Source of the DNA: Plakobranchus ocellatus
Taxonomy: Eukaryota > Mollusca > Gastropoda > Plakobranchidae
Reading direction: 5' to 3'
Assembly: GCA_019648995.1 (NCBI GenBank)
Contig: BLXT01000154.1
Span: forward strand, 420,868-452,643
DNA length: 31,776 nucleotides
In this document: piece after piece, positions 1-12,860 of the stretch
Position numbering within the stretch: the stretch's first letter is position 1
Layout of the letters: every line of letters starts with the position of its first letter
Notes under the pieces: model-generated
Database searches by the model: none
The model's input: the letters and a program-made list of their open reading frames with translations, nothing else
Told to the model about the DNA's origin: nothing
Program-made: the position numbers and the translations under genes

Positions 1-3000
1 GGGTGGAATTGCCCCAGATCACCCTTCTTGTGTCCTTTTAAACTTGAAATCCATTCTCCCATGTGTAACTTCAGAAAAAAAAAAGCCAAATCACTAGCTT
101 TAAAAGACTTTCTGCAGGTTTGAAATGTTAAATATGGCTATATATTGAATTTTAAGACTCTGAACTCTCTACGGATTATAAGTCTAGATCTAACGGAAAG
201 TTGGTTTTGTTTACATGTGCGCCCCGTTTTGGCTAAACCACGTGACAAACCAGGCTAGGGTAATTGAAAAAATATGCAATCGCTGGAATTTCCCCCTGAA
301 TGCTCTAAGCTTATTTTCCAATTGGTTTATACATATGAATTTTCTTGCTCTTTTGATCAGAGAGAAATCTGTAAAGTCATCTCTTGCCTGAATAATTTGA
401 GTCTTACTTAGGCCTAAGTTAACTAAAAGGAGATAGGAGGCTGACTTGTGTCAAATTCTAAAAGTGCAAATACACAATGGTAAATAATCATGCTGTTTGA
501 TCATACTGTGACCCCCTTGTCACCTCATTTTTTCCTCCAGTCTGATTTGGGCCAGAAAAGAAATTACAATTTACATGCATGTTTGATCCAGCAGGGTGGA
601 TCAATGTATGGGTGGGCAGGAGTCATAGCTTTTTGGGAGTGGGAATCAAAGTAGATATTTTCAAATACTGATTTCAGGATCAGCTTCCTCCGTTCATTCT
701 GCACATTAGATACCAAATACATAATTCATTATTCCTTTTTAAAATTTTATTTATTTTTTTCTATTCCTGCCCAAACCTAGACATGCCAAGAACCTTGAAA
801 CGATGGCAATGACCTAATACATGTGTAATATGATGACATCTAATTAAAGCTCTTGTCCTATGGGTCAATGACTGGGCTTTTGGTTGGTAATTAAAATCAG
901 GAAGCAAAAGGTTTCTTTTTGTATAATTCTAGGCTAAGCCTGTGGAAAATCATGGCCTTAGCTATAGAAACAAATTCTGCATTAAATTACTTTAAGAAAT
1001 TCTTCATAATCAGCATTCATTTTCAATGTCAAGCTTTATTCTTATGGTATGAAAATGCCTAAAGAAAATCATATTCAGTGTGCGCAGTTTTCTGTTTAAA
1101 AAATTTTCTAGAGGATACAGTTGCTCAAAATAAAGGCAGCTTCACAAGTTTCGTAGGTGCCTGAAGCTCATCCACTATCAGGTGAATTCAGGTCTCTTGA
1201 TTCTTTTAGGTGGTGCATCTGTGACAGGTTCAAATCTGCTACAGACAAACTGCTGCAGATTGTGGGGCAAGTTCACTAACCACTCCAAAGCCTGATATCA
1301 TCACATGTAGATGTTATAAACTAATGCAGATCTACATTTCATATGTTTTTTGTGATTGCCCTCTATTACTTAAAGTGAGAGATTTATTTTGAGGTCTTGG
1401 ACAGTGACTGGACTTGTTTCAAACTATGATATCATGTAATTTTCTCATGCATTTTTTTTTTAATTGGTTTTTGCATTAAATCAAATTTTTGGATAATTCA
1501 AACCTATTTGAATTTGAAGCAATTTATTTGAGTGGCTGCTCTACAATTGATTAACTTTTCCTTGCCAAAATTAATATGAGTTGAGATTCATTCATAAGTT
1601 CATTATAAAGTTTATTTTTGCCTAGTAATAGAATCAATTTTGTTGAGGAAAATTTTTTTTCACCTTTAGGGGTCAAAAGGTTTTGTTTGCAAATTGCTAA
1701 ATCAATTACTTTTATCTTCAATTGCCCTAAAACATTAAATGAGGTGGTCCAACAAATTCAATAAAATTGTTTGTCTGACTGACTAAATTTCAATGAAAAT
1801 CATAATTTGCGCGCTCAAATTTACTAAAAAAATAATTTTTTTTCTCATTTTAATAGAAAGTCATTAGGAATTTTATTCCTAGAGTAACCTAACAAGGATT
1901 TCATATTGTTGATTCAGGCCAATTGACTCACAACTTCTGCTAGACCTTGGATTGCAGTGAAAAATTGCCCAACATCTGAATTTTGAGGATTGATTGGGAA
2001 AACACCTGCATTGAATCCAACCAAGCCTGGTCCCATTAATCTTTCAAAACATTAAAGTACAGTAATCAAAAACAAAAGGAAAAAACATTCACTCACGTGT
2101 TACTTTGTCTGTGAAATTATCAATGCTTCATACTCCATGACTACAATAGCTGTCAATGTCAGAGATTTGCCCAGGCAATCCTAATAATAGTGATAATTAT
2201 TAACAAATAATAGGATGGATTTTATGGCCCCATACCTACTCCTTTGTGAGCACACAGTAACTGAAAGAGGCCATTTCACCAAATTTAATCTAGATCTAGA
2301 TCTAAATTTAATAATAGATCTACACACCTCAGCTCAGCTGAGGTCCAAGTCCTCCAATGAGCTCTTTCTCAGCACGGTGACCCTTTGATCATGTCTAGTA
2401 GAAATTTAGAATCTAGGTTTGGTGAATGAACAAACTTAGATTTAATTTAGGTAGGCTGTAACTATTCATAGGCTCCTTCAGCTTATGTTACTACTTTGAT
2501 CTCAAATCTAAATTCAAGATCTAGAATTTGTGAATAAACAAATTATAGTAATGACTAAACTGGTGGGAGTGAAGAATTTTATGTTTATCTTAGAGCAAGA
2601 GACCATACTTTGTGACTCCTGAATATGTCAAATTTAAGTGAAAGTTGGCTCTTAGTGTCTTTTGCAAGAGAATATTTGGCTCAGGTGCTTTTTAAAAAAT
2701 CAATTGAATAAAAGCAGTTTGAACCATGAGTGTTCCTTACATTTGTTGATCTTGATCGATATGTGTTCTGGTTTGAGAATATTTTTTTCAGAATTATTGA
2801 GCCATTGACCATTTTGGATGTAACACTAACAGGCATGCTGGTGTTTGACGGGCAGATGTTAGGGGGGTCTTATGTAAATAACTATTTATTTGTTATTAAT
2901 ATTTTTTTTTTTTCAATCAATGCAAATTTTGAATTTGTACTAGAGGAGTAGTAGGAAGCGACACCTTCAAATTCAAAATTTAAATCAAATTTATAAAACA

Positions 3001-3820
3001 GTCTTACATGACTATTCAAGGACAACACAGGGCACCTTAGCAATAGCAAGCAAAAGGGACTAATTCAGTTCCACATTATTGGAGAATGCTTGTAACAAGA
3101 GGAATGTGTATTTTTATAGAATAAAAAAAAGTATCCATCTTGTAAATCTTCATAAAGAAACAACCTTTGGCATTCTTCTAAAAAAAAACTACTACACAAT
3201 GAAAAGTTGGGGAAAGGGGCATGAGATGTGAAATGGGGAGAAGACAGTCCATAAGTGAATTATTTGCGCACTCTGATCTGAGAAAAACTATGTGAATTAT
3301 GTGTCTGACTCTGTCCGAGTGATATAAAAAAGCTGAGGACCTACATGTATGTTCTTTTTCACAACTGCTACAAAGGAATTTTTTAAGGGAATGAAAGGTG
3401 ATTGAAGATGTCAATTTTATTTTAGTAAGAATTCTGTCTCAACTGAGGCCATTGCTTACAGATTTGACTGTATTTGAGAAGACACAAAAAAGACCTCCAA
3501 GTTTACCGAAAAAAACTTACGAAAAGAATTTACTTTTGAAAAGAAACAAAAAAAAAAAGGACCCTCCAGGCGAGTACCGAATTAAAACCAAGATGAATTA
3601 GACATGGCCTTTTCCAGTTTTTTGTCATGTTAGAAATACAGTAGGATTCACCTTTGTTGAACCTGCTTTAAGGCAACACCTTCTTTTATAACTTTAACCT
3701 CTAGAAAATTTTGAACTACCGTTTCTTTAATGTCAACAACAATGCAATGAATAATTTGATGTTATAACCACCTAAGGACCTTCAATTTATCAGTAGTCCA
3801 CTCTGACTGACAAACAATAT
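1..3820. other. Non-coding AT-rich DNA, no gene recognised
   Basis: No open frame here resembles a known protein; the few frames of 60-80 codons have the low-complexity Phe/Ile/Lys composition expected of AT-rich DNA. A and T homopolymer runs are roughly balanced, unlike the next 13 kb. AGATCTA-type motifs cluster around 2288-2326 and recur near 2519. I see no terminal repeats, RNA gene or transposon ends. It may be intergenic, or an intron of a gene lying to the left. Confidence 0.5.
2288..2326. repeat. AGATCTA-rich short motif cluster
   Basis: Overlapping copies of TCTAGATCTAGATCT and a further TAGATCTA lie within about 40 bases. Similar short arrays occur at 21900-21957 and 22149-22162 around the RECQL5 first exon, and single copies are scattered elsewhere. 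The motif is palindromic, so it has no strand. I know no function for it; it looks like a genome-wide simple-sequence habit of this species. Confidence 0.5.
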
Positions 3821-3821
3821 A

Positions 3822-3843
3822 ATATATATATATATATATATAT
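3822..3843. repeat. (TA)n microsatellite
   Basis: About 22 bases of alternating T and A. It lies just beyond two candidate minus-strand poly(A) signals and near the point where the homopolymer strand bias begins. Confidence 0.85.
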
Positions 3844-3851
3844 TTTCAAAG

Positions 3852-3885
3852 TTTATTACATAAGTAGCAATCATTCATTTTTATT
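3852..3885 (-). promoter_or_regulatory. Candidate distal poly(A) signals, minus strand
   Basis: TTTATT on the + strand at 3852-3857 and 3880-3885 reads AATAAA on the minus strand. Beyond it in the minus direction, the complement of 3800-3820 is GT-rich, as expected of a downstream element. The site coincides with the left border of a long region with poly-A/poly-T strand bias, so it is a candidate distal end for a transcript of the transposase-derived gene. AATAAA is frequent by chance in DNA this AT-rich, so the call is weak. Confidence 0.25.
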
Positions 3886-6800
3886 TTGACAAAAGATAAA
3901 TGTAAGACTGGGATTGCTTTTAATAATTTTATTTTGAGACGTGAGTGTTGAGTATGTGATAAAACAAGGTGAAAAAGAGCCACACTGAGTGAAATCAAAA
4001 AGTAAACATGCTTCCAAACAAGAGCTACTTGTCTCATTACAAATTAGCCTTGTTTCCAAATGTTAGTAGTCCTCTAGACAATTGTAGGATTTTGTTGAAG
4101 AGTAAGGCAATATATTGAAAAGAATTAAGAGTAAAATACTATAATTGCAAGCACACACTTTCTGTAACAATTAAAAAAAAACAACCCATAAACATACATT
4201 TATGTTGTATACTCCAGCACATGTAACACTTCAGTGTAATAATATTACTGCATTTGGGGGGATGTGATAAAATAAATATCAATTAAAAATCTGCAATGCC
4301 TGAATTTGGCTGGCTGGAAATTAAAAATTCAAAAGTACACAAACACACACAAAAAAAGTTAGTTCTACTTTCTACTATCACTATAGTATCAGTCTCATGA
4401 GCTTTATTATTCATTTTTGTTTTTTGAAAAGATGTAAACTTGAGTAAAATAAAAGGGGAAAAAAAAGTGACATGGTCTGACGCTCATTCACAAAGTGAGA
4501 TTCAAAGGTCCAAAGAAATTAAAGTAAATCAATAATATGTTTTTCTGACACAATGAAACACAACAGAATTTAAAATGTAAAAAAATTTATGAAATGTTAG
4601 GTGGCTGAACCTATGGCAGTTATGTTAAGTACACTTCAAAGGCATTGCAAGAAAGAGATTATCATGTGAAACAAGGAATGTCCCAAGACAAAAGGTAAGA
4701 GTCCTTGATCAAAAACGAAATTACAAGAAAATATAGGGGGTCCGCAAGTAATAAACTGGTTTAATATGAATTTTTGTTCAAAATACATTTTTTTCCCCGA
4801 TTTGATATTATTCCAGGGTCCTGTATAAACAAGGATATGTACGCCAATGACTGTGTCCCATCTCTCTTTCTTGCCACACATACATGTGCAGTCTCTCTCT
4901 GTCTAGCCTTAACAAAGAGTAAAACAGGCCCATCACCATTGGGTGAACAGGCCTTACAATAGCTCTAGTTCCTTTGAGATTGTTCATATAAACTTAAGGT
5001 AAAATTCTGACCTAATACTAAGCAGTTTATCTAAAGCAGACTCCACTGTAGAGTACAGAGCACCATTTATACTCCATGTAATCATTAGTTGTTTGCATCT
5101 GAAAGGGTGAAAAAAGAAGCAACACAAATGCCAAATTCTATGAACTCTTCTGCTAATTGCACAGAATATCCTGCATTTTTTCGAGTCTATAAACTTTATT
5201 AAAATCCATAACGACTTTTGAGTTTCCCAGCAAAAAATAAAAGACTCATAGAAACAACAATTAAAAAAAAGCACCTACAAATGAAAATTCCAAGCATTGT
5301 CAATAAGGCATGCTAGAAGCTATTGACTAATATTAGTAATAGTTTACGATTCCAAATGGACAATTTCGATTTTGTAATGAAGATCTAACAACATTCTACA
5401 TAGAACAAAACAAAACTTGTTACAAACACTAAATGATAAAGCAAAGGACAAAATATTTGGGACTCTCACCTTCTACCTTTTTCTTAAACTAATCAGTAAC
5501 CTTCACACACTTACAATAACATGGGAGAAAAAAAAAAGTAAAGCTCTTAGGTGAAAAAAAGAATGTCCATAAATATATGGATTTGAAAATGACATACAAA
5601 ACGTATGGAACAAAACATTGCACACCAGATCTTTTATACTCAAAATGATCTTTGCATTACAGTTGTAAAATCAGTTCGTAAAAATCTTTCTTGATAAATC
5701 AGACTCTTCAAAATTAAAAAAAAAAAACTTTCTTTTTTGGGCTTTTTATGCGTTTGTCCATAGTGCAAAATGCAAATTAATAAAATAAGGCTTGTAATCA
5801 TATGAGTTGCCATGCCATTATCTTAAAAAATGAAAGGACAGAAAGCTATTACAATAAAAAAGCGTACACGCTTAAATAATTTTTTTTGGAGAAAAGTCAT
5901 ACTGTGGGAAGGAAAAAAAAAACAATTTCTTGTGCAAACATACATTTATATACAATACTCTGCATTGAACAGTAATCAAGAAAGGTAATGAACAAAATAC
6001 AAAAATGTAGGCTGAAATGGTTTGTGCCCACACAATTTTCTGGTGGGTGTCAGCACTACTCCAAGATGACATACTTTTGAGAAAACACTTTTTCTCTTTT
6101 TTGAGCATCAAACTAATGTCCATACACCAAATAAAAAAATCTCTGTCCTTCATCACAGTTCACACCAAAATATTAAATAAAAATGAGAAAAAAACAACAA
6201 AATGCATAAATGAGCATTTGACATAAAAATATGTCTTGTGACTGGTCCAAATGAGTCAGATAGTGGAATTGACAAAAATATTGGTGAACTAAGTATTGTT
6301 TAACTTGTTTACAACCATATCACCCTTTTTTTTTAAAATGGCAACGAAGAAAATGTTAAAAATATTCCTGCTGAGAAATTTAAATTTAATATACAAATTA
6401 CAATGTATTTTGAAAATATGGAAATCATGTGAAGAAGCTTAACAATGATCTAAAAACAAGCATTTCCAACATCTGACTCTTTTAGACCCTTCTCAACACA
6501 TATAGAGTGAAAATTTGAGCAACACGCTAGTATTCTGCCAATGAGGGCAAAGATCGAAATCCTTATCTTAAAAATTGAGCCCACAAAAAAAAATGTAATT
6601 TCAAACAAAGATATTGGTACCTGATCATGTAATCAGTCTAAGTCCAAATCAAAACTTGCAGCAACAACAACATACAAAATGACAATGAAAATTTCCCTTT
6701 GCACTTTGGCACAGCCTTGTGGGTGACAATCTTTAAAAAGGCACCCAGGGATGGAGATTAACTTTATTTTCAATCCCTATCTAAAAGTGGATTGACCGTT

Positions 6801-7699
6801 ATACAGTTAATTTTTCTCTATTATCATTTATTGTTAGGAAATAAAAGAGTTTTACAAAGCTCCTTATCAATCTTTATTATTTTTTTTTTACATTATGACA
6901 AACATTATTGGGACCTTAACTGAATGTTCATCTGAGATATTTTTTGTGTGAAACAAAATCATGATGATACATATATTAATTATAGGCATCTGAAAGTACA
7001 ATGTATATTTGCTAAAATATTAAGAAAAAAAAACAACTTTTGTTAAAAATATTACAGAGTAACATATGCCCTGAAAAAAAAAGAATTTGACCCTAGCACC
7101 CTGTGTCCTCCAATTCAATTTTTTATTAATCTAAAGTTCACTTTTTGATATATCCAAAATCTAAAAAAAAAAAAAAAATTAATATTATTGTTTCATCTGC
7201 AGTAAGTCTATACTTAGTGTATAGATAAAGAAATAAGTCAATAGTCCATTTAAAACGAGTACATGCATTTCTAATTCAAGCCGCTTATAGATCCTTAGCT
7301 AGGCTCATTTTGAATAACTGCACACAAATAATTATCCAAACTACAAAAGCAATATTTCTTATATTCTTCATATGCATCTTGACCTTTTGACTTAACTTAT
7401 TGACTACCTTCTTCAAAAAAAAAACAACAAAAAAAAAAAAAATTCAGTTTATGACAATATAATTTTGTAAGTACTCAGTGACCAAAAATGCAATTAAAGT
7501 GACAAAGACGACTGGTTCATACAAATTTGTTTAAATTTTTCTGAAACACACAATAGACTTATGCATCAAAGTTCTATATTTTCTCACTGCAAACCAGGAA
7601 AAACTAAAACCTAATGTCTAACTCAATAAGTAAAATGGCATGCTCATGAGTTACTAACTAGAATATACTGGCACTTCATATACGTATTACAATTTCCAA

Positions 7700-7703
<4 letters not shown>

Positions 7704-7751
<48 letters not shown>
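7704..7751. repeat. (AT)n microsatellite, 48 bases
   Basis: An uninterrupted alternating A/T tract of about 24 dinucleotides, the longest in the window. It is likely length-polymorphic and self-pairing. Confidence 0.95.
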
Positions 7752-7755
<4 letters not shown>

Positions 7756-8655
7756 GCACAATGCCAAAAAGATTGCCTCTTTAATATATTAATGATAAAG
7801 CAAAAATGCGTAGCTTAAATAAGCTTCATCAATTTAGTTTTATCTATTTTTAAAAATAAAAATTATGTTTATGAATGGGTGATCTTCTTCTAAGTTAGGA
7901 AAGGTTTATTTAACAGTCACATAGGTAAAACATAATTTGGTCATGTTATCAAAACAACAGTTATAAATTTTGAACTGCAAGATATCTGAAATGATTGCAA
8001 GGCGTTTGTTTAAAATAATTTTTTAGGCACGCTTAATCTCACAAATGCTTCAATTATCATAGTGGGTACACTTTTCCTAATCAATTTTTTTATGAGTACT
8101 ACAGTTGTAGTTCTATTGAAAATGCACAGAGCAAGGCACAGTGGCAACAATTTATAACTAATCTAATACTATTAAAAAGTAAAATTTAGTAAAATTGTAA
8201 ACACAATTCTGAGGTTAAATCTACAAAACTCTCAAGATCATAATTATGAATCACATAACAGTAGGCACATCTTGGCATTTCAAAAATATAGCTATTCATT
8301 TCAAGAAAATACACTACTGAGACTTTGTAAGTGATTGATGCCAAATAATTATCACAAAAAAAAAAAAAAAAGAAAATATTTTTCATAACTAAACTACCAA
8401 GTACTATTTACATCTTTTTCTTTTGGTTTACAAATGTAGTGATGACCTCAAATACTGGCTCTCAAAAAAGTTTATAGTAGGCACTATATTAATTAGTAGG
8501 ATTTGGAAAAGGAAATGTCATAGGATCAGACCCGAATAAATTCTATTCCCTTGTAGCTAATCATAATTTTAAGAAAAACAAATGCATTAAAATATGCATT
8601 TCTTTCTTCATAGAAAATATATGTTATGGTTTATATTTTAGTATAGAATTGACTA

Positions 8656-8790
8656 AACTTCCTTAGTTTTCACAGGTGCAACAATCACAGAAGGAATATA
8701 TTTCAGAATATCGATGCCTAACATGCCTCTAGACAACTCTTTAAAAACATGACTGGATTTGCTGCGTAGAATATCTGACTGTGACTGAAC
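8656..8790 (-). CDS. Possible orphan terminal exon, unidentified
   Basis: On the minus strand a frame encodes a stretch beginning SQSDILRSKSSHVFKEL and ending in VAPVKTKEV and a stop. It is preceded by a T-rich tract and a TTTGTTCAG that would make a good 3' splice site. Base composition is less extreme than the surroundings and the peptide is not the Phe/Lys/Ile-rich type translated from AT-rich filler. I do not recognise the family. It could be a last exon of an unknown gene, an alternative 3' exon of the transposase-derived gene, or chance. Confidence 0.15.
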
Positions 8791-10479
8791 AAATGCAGTG
8801 CATATCATGGTATAAAAAATAAAACAAAAAAGAAAACCAAACAAATTTGCCAATGGCTTTATATTTTAAAATCCCTTCAACAATTCATACTAGATTTTAA
8901 TAAAGTAGGAAAATCCCTGCACTCCTGGCCACAAAAAAAACTCTGCACTGACAAATTGGAGTGATATGACATTGTGACTAGCATGATTTGGCCTACATCT
9001 GGCCTATTGGCAGCCAAAAAGACCTGCGTTGTCCAAAGCAGTTACAGCCCATATCACACAAAATTTAGTCAAACTCAAAACACTGATTTTGATGTTAAGA
9101 TGACATAAATTAACTCTAGAAATTGCTAGCTAATTTATACAATTCTTTCACACACATTTTATTTTGAAAATTTATCTTTCATAGGCACTGAGTTTGAAAA
9201 AAAAAGGGAAAAAAAGAGAGAGAAAAAAATATGACAACAAATACCCCACAAAACATGTCCACTTAAAAACTCTTGTGAGCTCAATGCTAGCTGATTAATA
9301 TATCTTTCTTGAGGGCAACAATATAAAAATTAAAAGACTATTAATAACAAAGCAGGAAAAATATTACAAACATACAAAAAAAATTATCATACATAAAATG
9401 ATAATTATAATACATATATCCTTATATAAATGACCAAAGCTGTACATCTATGTTGAAACAAAACCTGTAAACAATAATATTGGGTAAGGTCTGGCCAAAT
9501 CATATCAGATGGGCAATAAAAGTTTGGTCTGAGCAAAATATGGTGTAAGTTGAAGTATTATATTATATATATGTAAATCATAACAGAGCTTATGCTGTAG
9601 CAATATCTAGAAACTCATAAACACATTGAAGTGGATAAAACTAAAAAAAAGGATGAGCAATTGAAAAAACTCAAAAGAGACCTTAAGGAGATATTAAAAC
9701 AAAATGAAGAGAACATAAAACATATAAAGCAAAAATATATCAACAATATCTAGACGATTATGAAGGTACCAAAAAAAAAAAAGGAAAAAAGCAAACCTTT
9801 TTTTACATGCTTTGCTTCCATTACACCCGAAAAAACTCAACCCAAGAAATAGCATAATCTTATTACATAACAAGCAAGCTAAAACAAACACAAAGAGCAA
9901 AAGCTTTCAATGAGAAAATGGTTGAAATAAAAATGCATTCTTTTAAAAAAAAACAAGACAGACAATCCAAACAAAAAATTTGATTCTCTGATGCTAAAAA
10001 TATCAACACCAACAATATGATTGAAAATGAAATGCAATAATCTTGAGCCAGTTGGATTGATAAAGAAATTACAAACAAATTAAAAACCCCCAAAAACTGG
10101 GATTGCAAATCATGTATAAACACTAGCACTGTAAGTATTCACTACTAATGACAAAAGAAGGTTTAGATATGAGCATTTGTTATTTTGCTTTTCCATTTAC
10201 AGTGTTAGAGTGACTTAGTGATCTTGTAAAGACTGGGCAAAAACAAAATGAAAAAAAAAATATACTTCATTGCACACAATATATGATTGTTTACATATTA
10301 ATCAGGTACATATGGCATCTTGTATTTGAGAAAAAAAAAAAAGAAGAACCCTGATGGCATTCCAATTGTTAAAAATAAAGTGTGTAAAGTGGACTGGTCT
10401 GTCTTGAGACCTAAAGAGTCCATAGGCAGATGTAAATTTTTGAAAAAAAAAAAATTTAAGCTTATATTTTCTGTAATGC

Positions 10480-10887
10480 TTAACCTTATCCGTACGCGTG
10501 GGGTAATTTTGTTACCCCAAGGCTTGTTTTTAATTTTTAACAAATGCTTAAAATGGGAATTTTTCTTTCAGCTTTTAAGTATTCCTCAAAAATTCAATTT
10601 GCCATATGATTACATAATAATGCTTCGACAGAAAATTAATATTGAACTGACCTGAAGTCATTTCTGAAACCTTCCCTGTATTTTTTACTATATAAAGAAT
10701 GGGGTGATTCTGTTACCCTCCACATATGGATAGGTTTATGGCCATTTTTTTTTTCTGTATATGATATGGAAACACGCAGTTATCCCATACGTACAGATAA
10801 GACTATTTGTTATTCAAAATGTGGGAGCACTGAGTTACTCACGACGTACCGATATGACAATAAAACACCTCGTACGGATAGGGCCAA
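10480..10887 (+). mobile_element. piggyBac-type MITE, copy 1
   Basis: A non-autonomous element of about 408 bases. It starts TTAA then CCTTATCCGTACG. It ends with the inverse, CGTACGGATAGGG, followed by CCAA where a second TTAA would be expected. TTAA target duplication with CC..GG ends is the piggyBac signature. Inside are palindromic blocks (GGGGTAATTTTGTTACCCC near the start and a GGGGTGATTCTGTTACCC variant further in). There is no transposase. An open frame at 10320-10655 crosses its edge and is not a gene. A second copy in the same orientation lies at 18736-19073. Strand is arbitrary. Confidence 0.75.
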
Positions 10888-12100
10888 AAAAAAAATGGTA
10901 ATGTCGTTCTATATTATCAGATCATAAGTTCTCACCATTGCAAAGCAGAGGGAAGTTTCAGGCTGTTTCTATGGTTTAAAATGTCTAAAATGTGACTTCC
11001 ACTAATTTTGACTGGTATCAAGACACATGAGATTGGCCTCATGCTTGTGTAGAACAATCTCATATTTAAAAAAAACAGATATAAATTTTTGAAGAAATTT
11101 ACAAAGCCAATTTTTGCTAACTGATCTTGCATGGATTGTAAAATTCAAATTGTAATAAGCAGTCCATTCATTGGCTTGAAAAAAAAAAAAGGAAATTTAT
11201 AGGTTAATTTCATTTGATAGAAATGTAGTATTTAAGAAAAAAATTTGAACCACTGTTCTTCATGTGTAAAAAACATAAACATAACAATCACACAGATAAC
11301 AATTAGGTATGTAAAGGTTGAGAAAGGCACACAGGATCATAACTGTAAAGTCAATGTATAATCACTGAAACTTTCAATAACATTAATAAGAGGAACAATC
11401 TCTCAAGCTTAACAATAGCCATAGTCTGTGCAAAGTGACAAATATATCTGTATAGCTTTAACAGCAATGGAAACTTCAAACATCATCTCACTTCAGCATT
11501 TCATTGAATACATTCACATCATGGCATCTTAAAATTTATCAATGTCAAGTCAGATGTCGCACTTAGATTTTGAAAAGAGAGACATTCTAAAGTAAGATTT
11601 CAATCCTTGCTTGGCATACAATGAAGAGAGCCCCTTTCTATTGTTGCTTTTACCTAATAACAAAATTACAGGGAAGCACACAAAAGGAAACTGCCCCCCA
11701 AAATTTGCAAATTATGCAACTCATTTGGATTTATGTCATGAGCGTCGAGACATGAAAGGGCTAGGTGACAAATCAAACCCACCCAAAACAGACAAATGTC
11801 TGCTAATAAAAATCTAGCAGTACCCAGAAAAATTAGGCATTTGAAAATTTAAATTTTAATATTTTGTGTCAAATGTTTTACACAAAATTATATTACACCA
11901 AATGTTGTCAACACATATTATTATATATATGGCTTTTACTATAAATTGGCAAATCATTTGCACACTCTGCCTTTTTGCACCTCAACTCTTTATATACTAT
12001 AAGTTTATTAACATAGTTAGTATATGAAAAAAAAAACATCAAAGAATGGAAAAATGTAAATCAACAATAATCTCACTCAAATCCAAGTTAAGAGAGGAGG

Positions 12101-12110
12101 AAAAAAAAAA
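12101..12110. repeat. Poly-A run abutting the gap
   Basis: Ten A bases immediately before the N run; together with the C/T/CA tract on the other side it suggests that low complexity broke the assembly here. Confidence 0.8.
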
Positions 12111-12823
12111 NNNNNNNNNNNNNNNNNNNNNNNNNNNNNNNNNNNNNNNNNNNNNNNNNNNNNNNNNNNNNNNNNNNNNNNNNNNNNNNNNNNNNNNNNN
12201 NNNNNNNNNNNNNNNNNNNNNNNNNNNNNNNNNNNNNNNNNNNNNNNNNNNNNNNNNNNNNNNNNNNNNNNNNNNNNNNNNNNNNNNNNNNNNNNNNNNN
12301 NNNNNNNNNNNNNNNNNNNNNNNNNNNNNNNNNNNNNNNNNNNNNNNNNNNNNNNNNNNNNNNNNNNNNNNNNNNNNNNNNNNNNNNNNNNNNNNNNNNN
12401 NNNNNNNNNNNNNNNNNNNNNNNNNNNNNNNNNNNNNNNNNNNNNNNNNNNNNNNNNNNNNNNNNNNNNNNNNNNNNNNNNNNNNNNNNNNNNNNNNNNN
12501 NNNNNNNNNNNNNNNNNNNNNNNNNNNNNNNNNNNNNNNNNNNNNNNNNNNNNNNNNNNNNNNNNNNNNNNNNNNNNNNNNNNNNNNNNNNNNNNNNNNN
12601 NNNNNNNNNNNNNNNNNNNNNNNNNNNNNNNNNNNNNNNNNNNNNNNNNNNNNNNNNNNNNNNNNNNNNNNNNNNNNNNNNNNNNNNNNNNNNNNNNNNN
12701 NNNNNNNNNNNNNNNNNNNNNNNNNNNNNNNNNNNNNNNNNNNNNNNNNNNNNNNNNNNNNNNNNNNNNNNNNNNNNNNNNNNNNNNNNNNNNNNNNNNN
12801 NNNNNNNNNNNNNNNNNNNNNNN
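12111..12823. other. Assembly gap (713 N)
   Basis: A continuous run of N. The two open frames that cross it on opposite strands are artefacts of reading N as codons. The gap size may be an estimate. Anything could be missing here. Confidence 0.99.
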
Positions 12824-12860
12824 CCCCCCCCCCTTTTTTTTAATCACACACACACACACA
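12824..12860. repeat. C10-T8-(CA)8 low-complexity tract
   Basis: Ten C, eight T, a few bases, then eight CA repeats, directly after the gap. Either a genuine composite microsatellite or a damaged contig end. Confidence 0.85.

Noticed and set aside
10320-10655. 111-codon + strand open frame
   Set aside because: It begins in a poly-A tract and runs into the piggyBac-type MITE; the peptide is Lys/Phe-rich filler with no homology.
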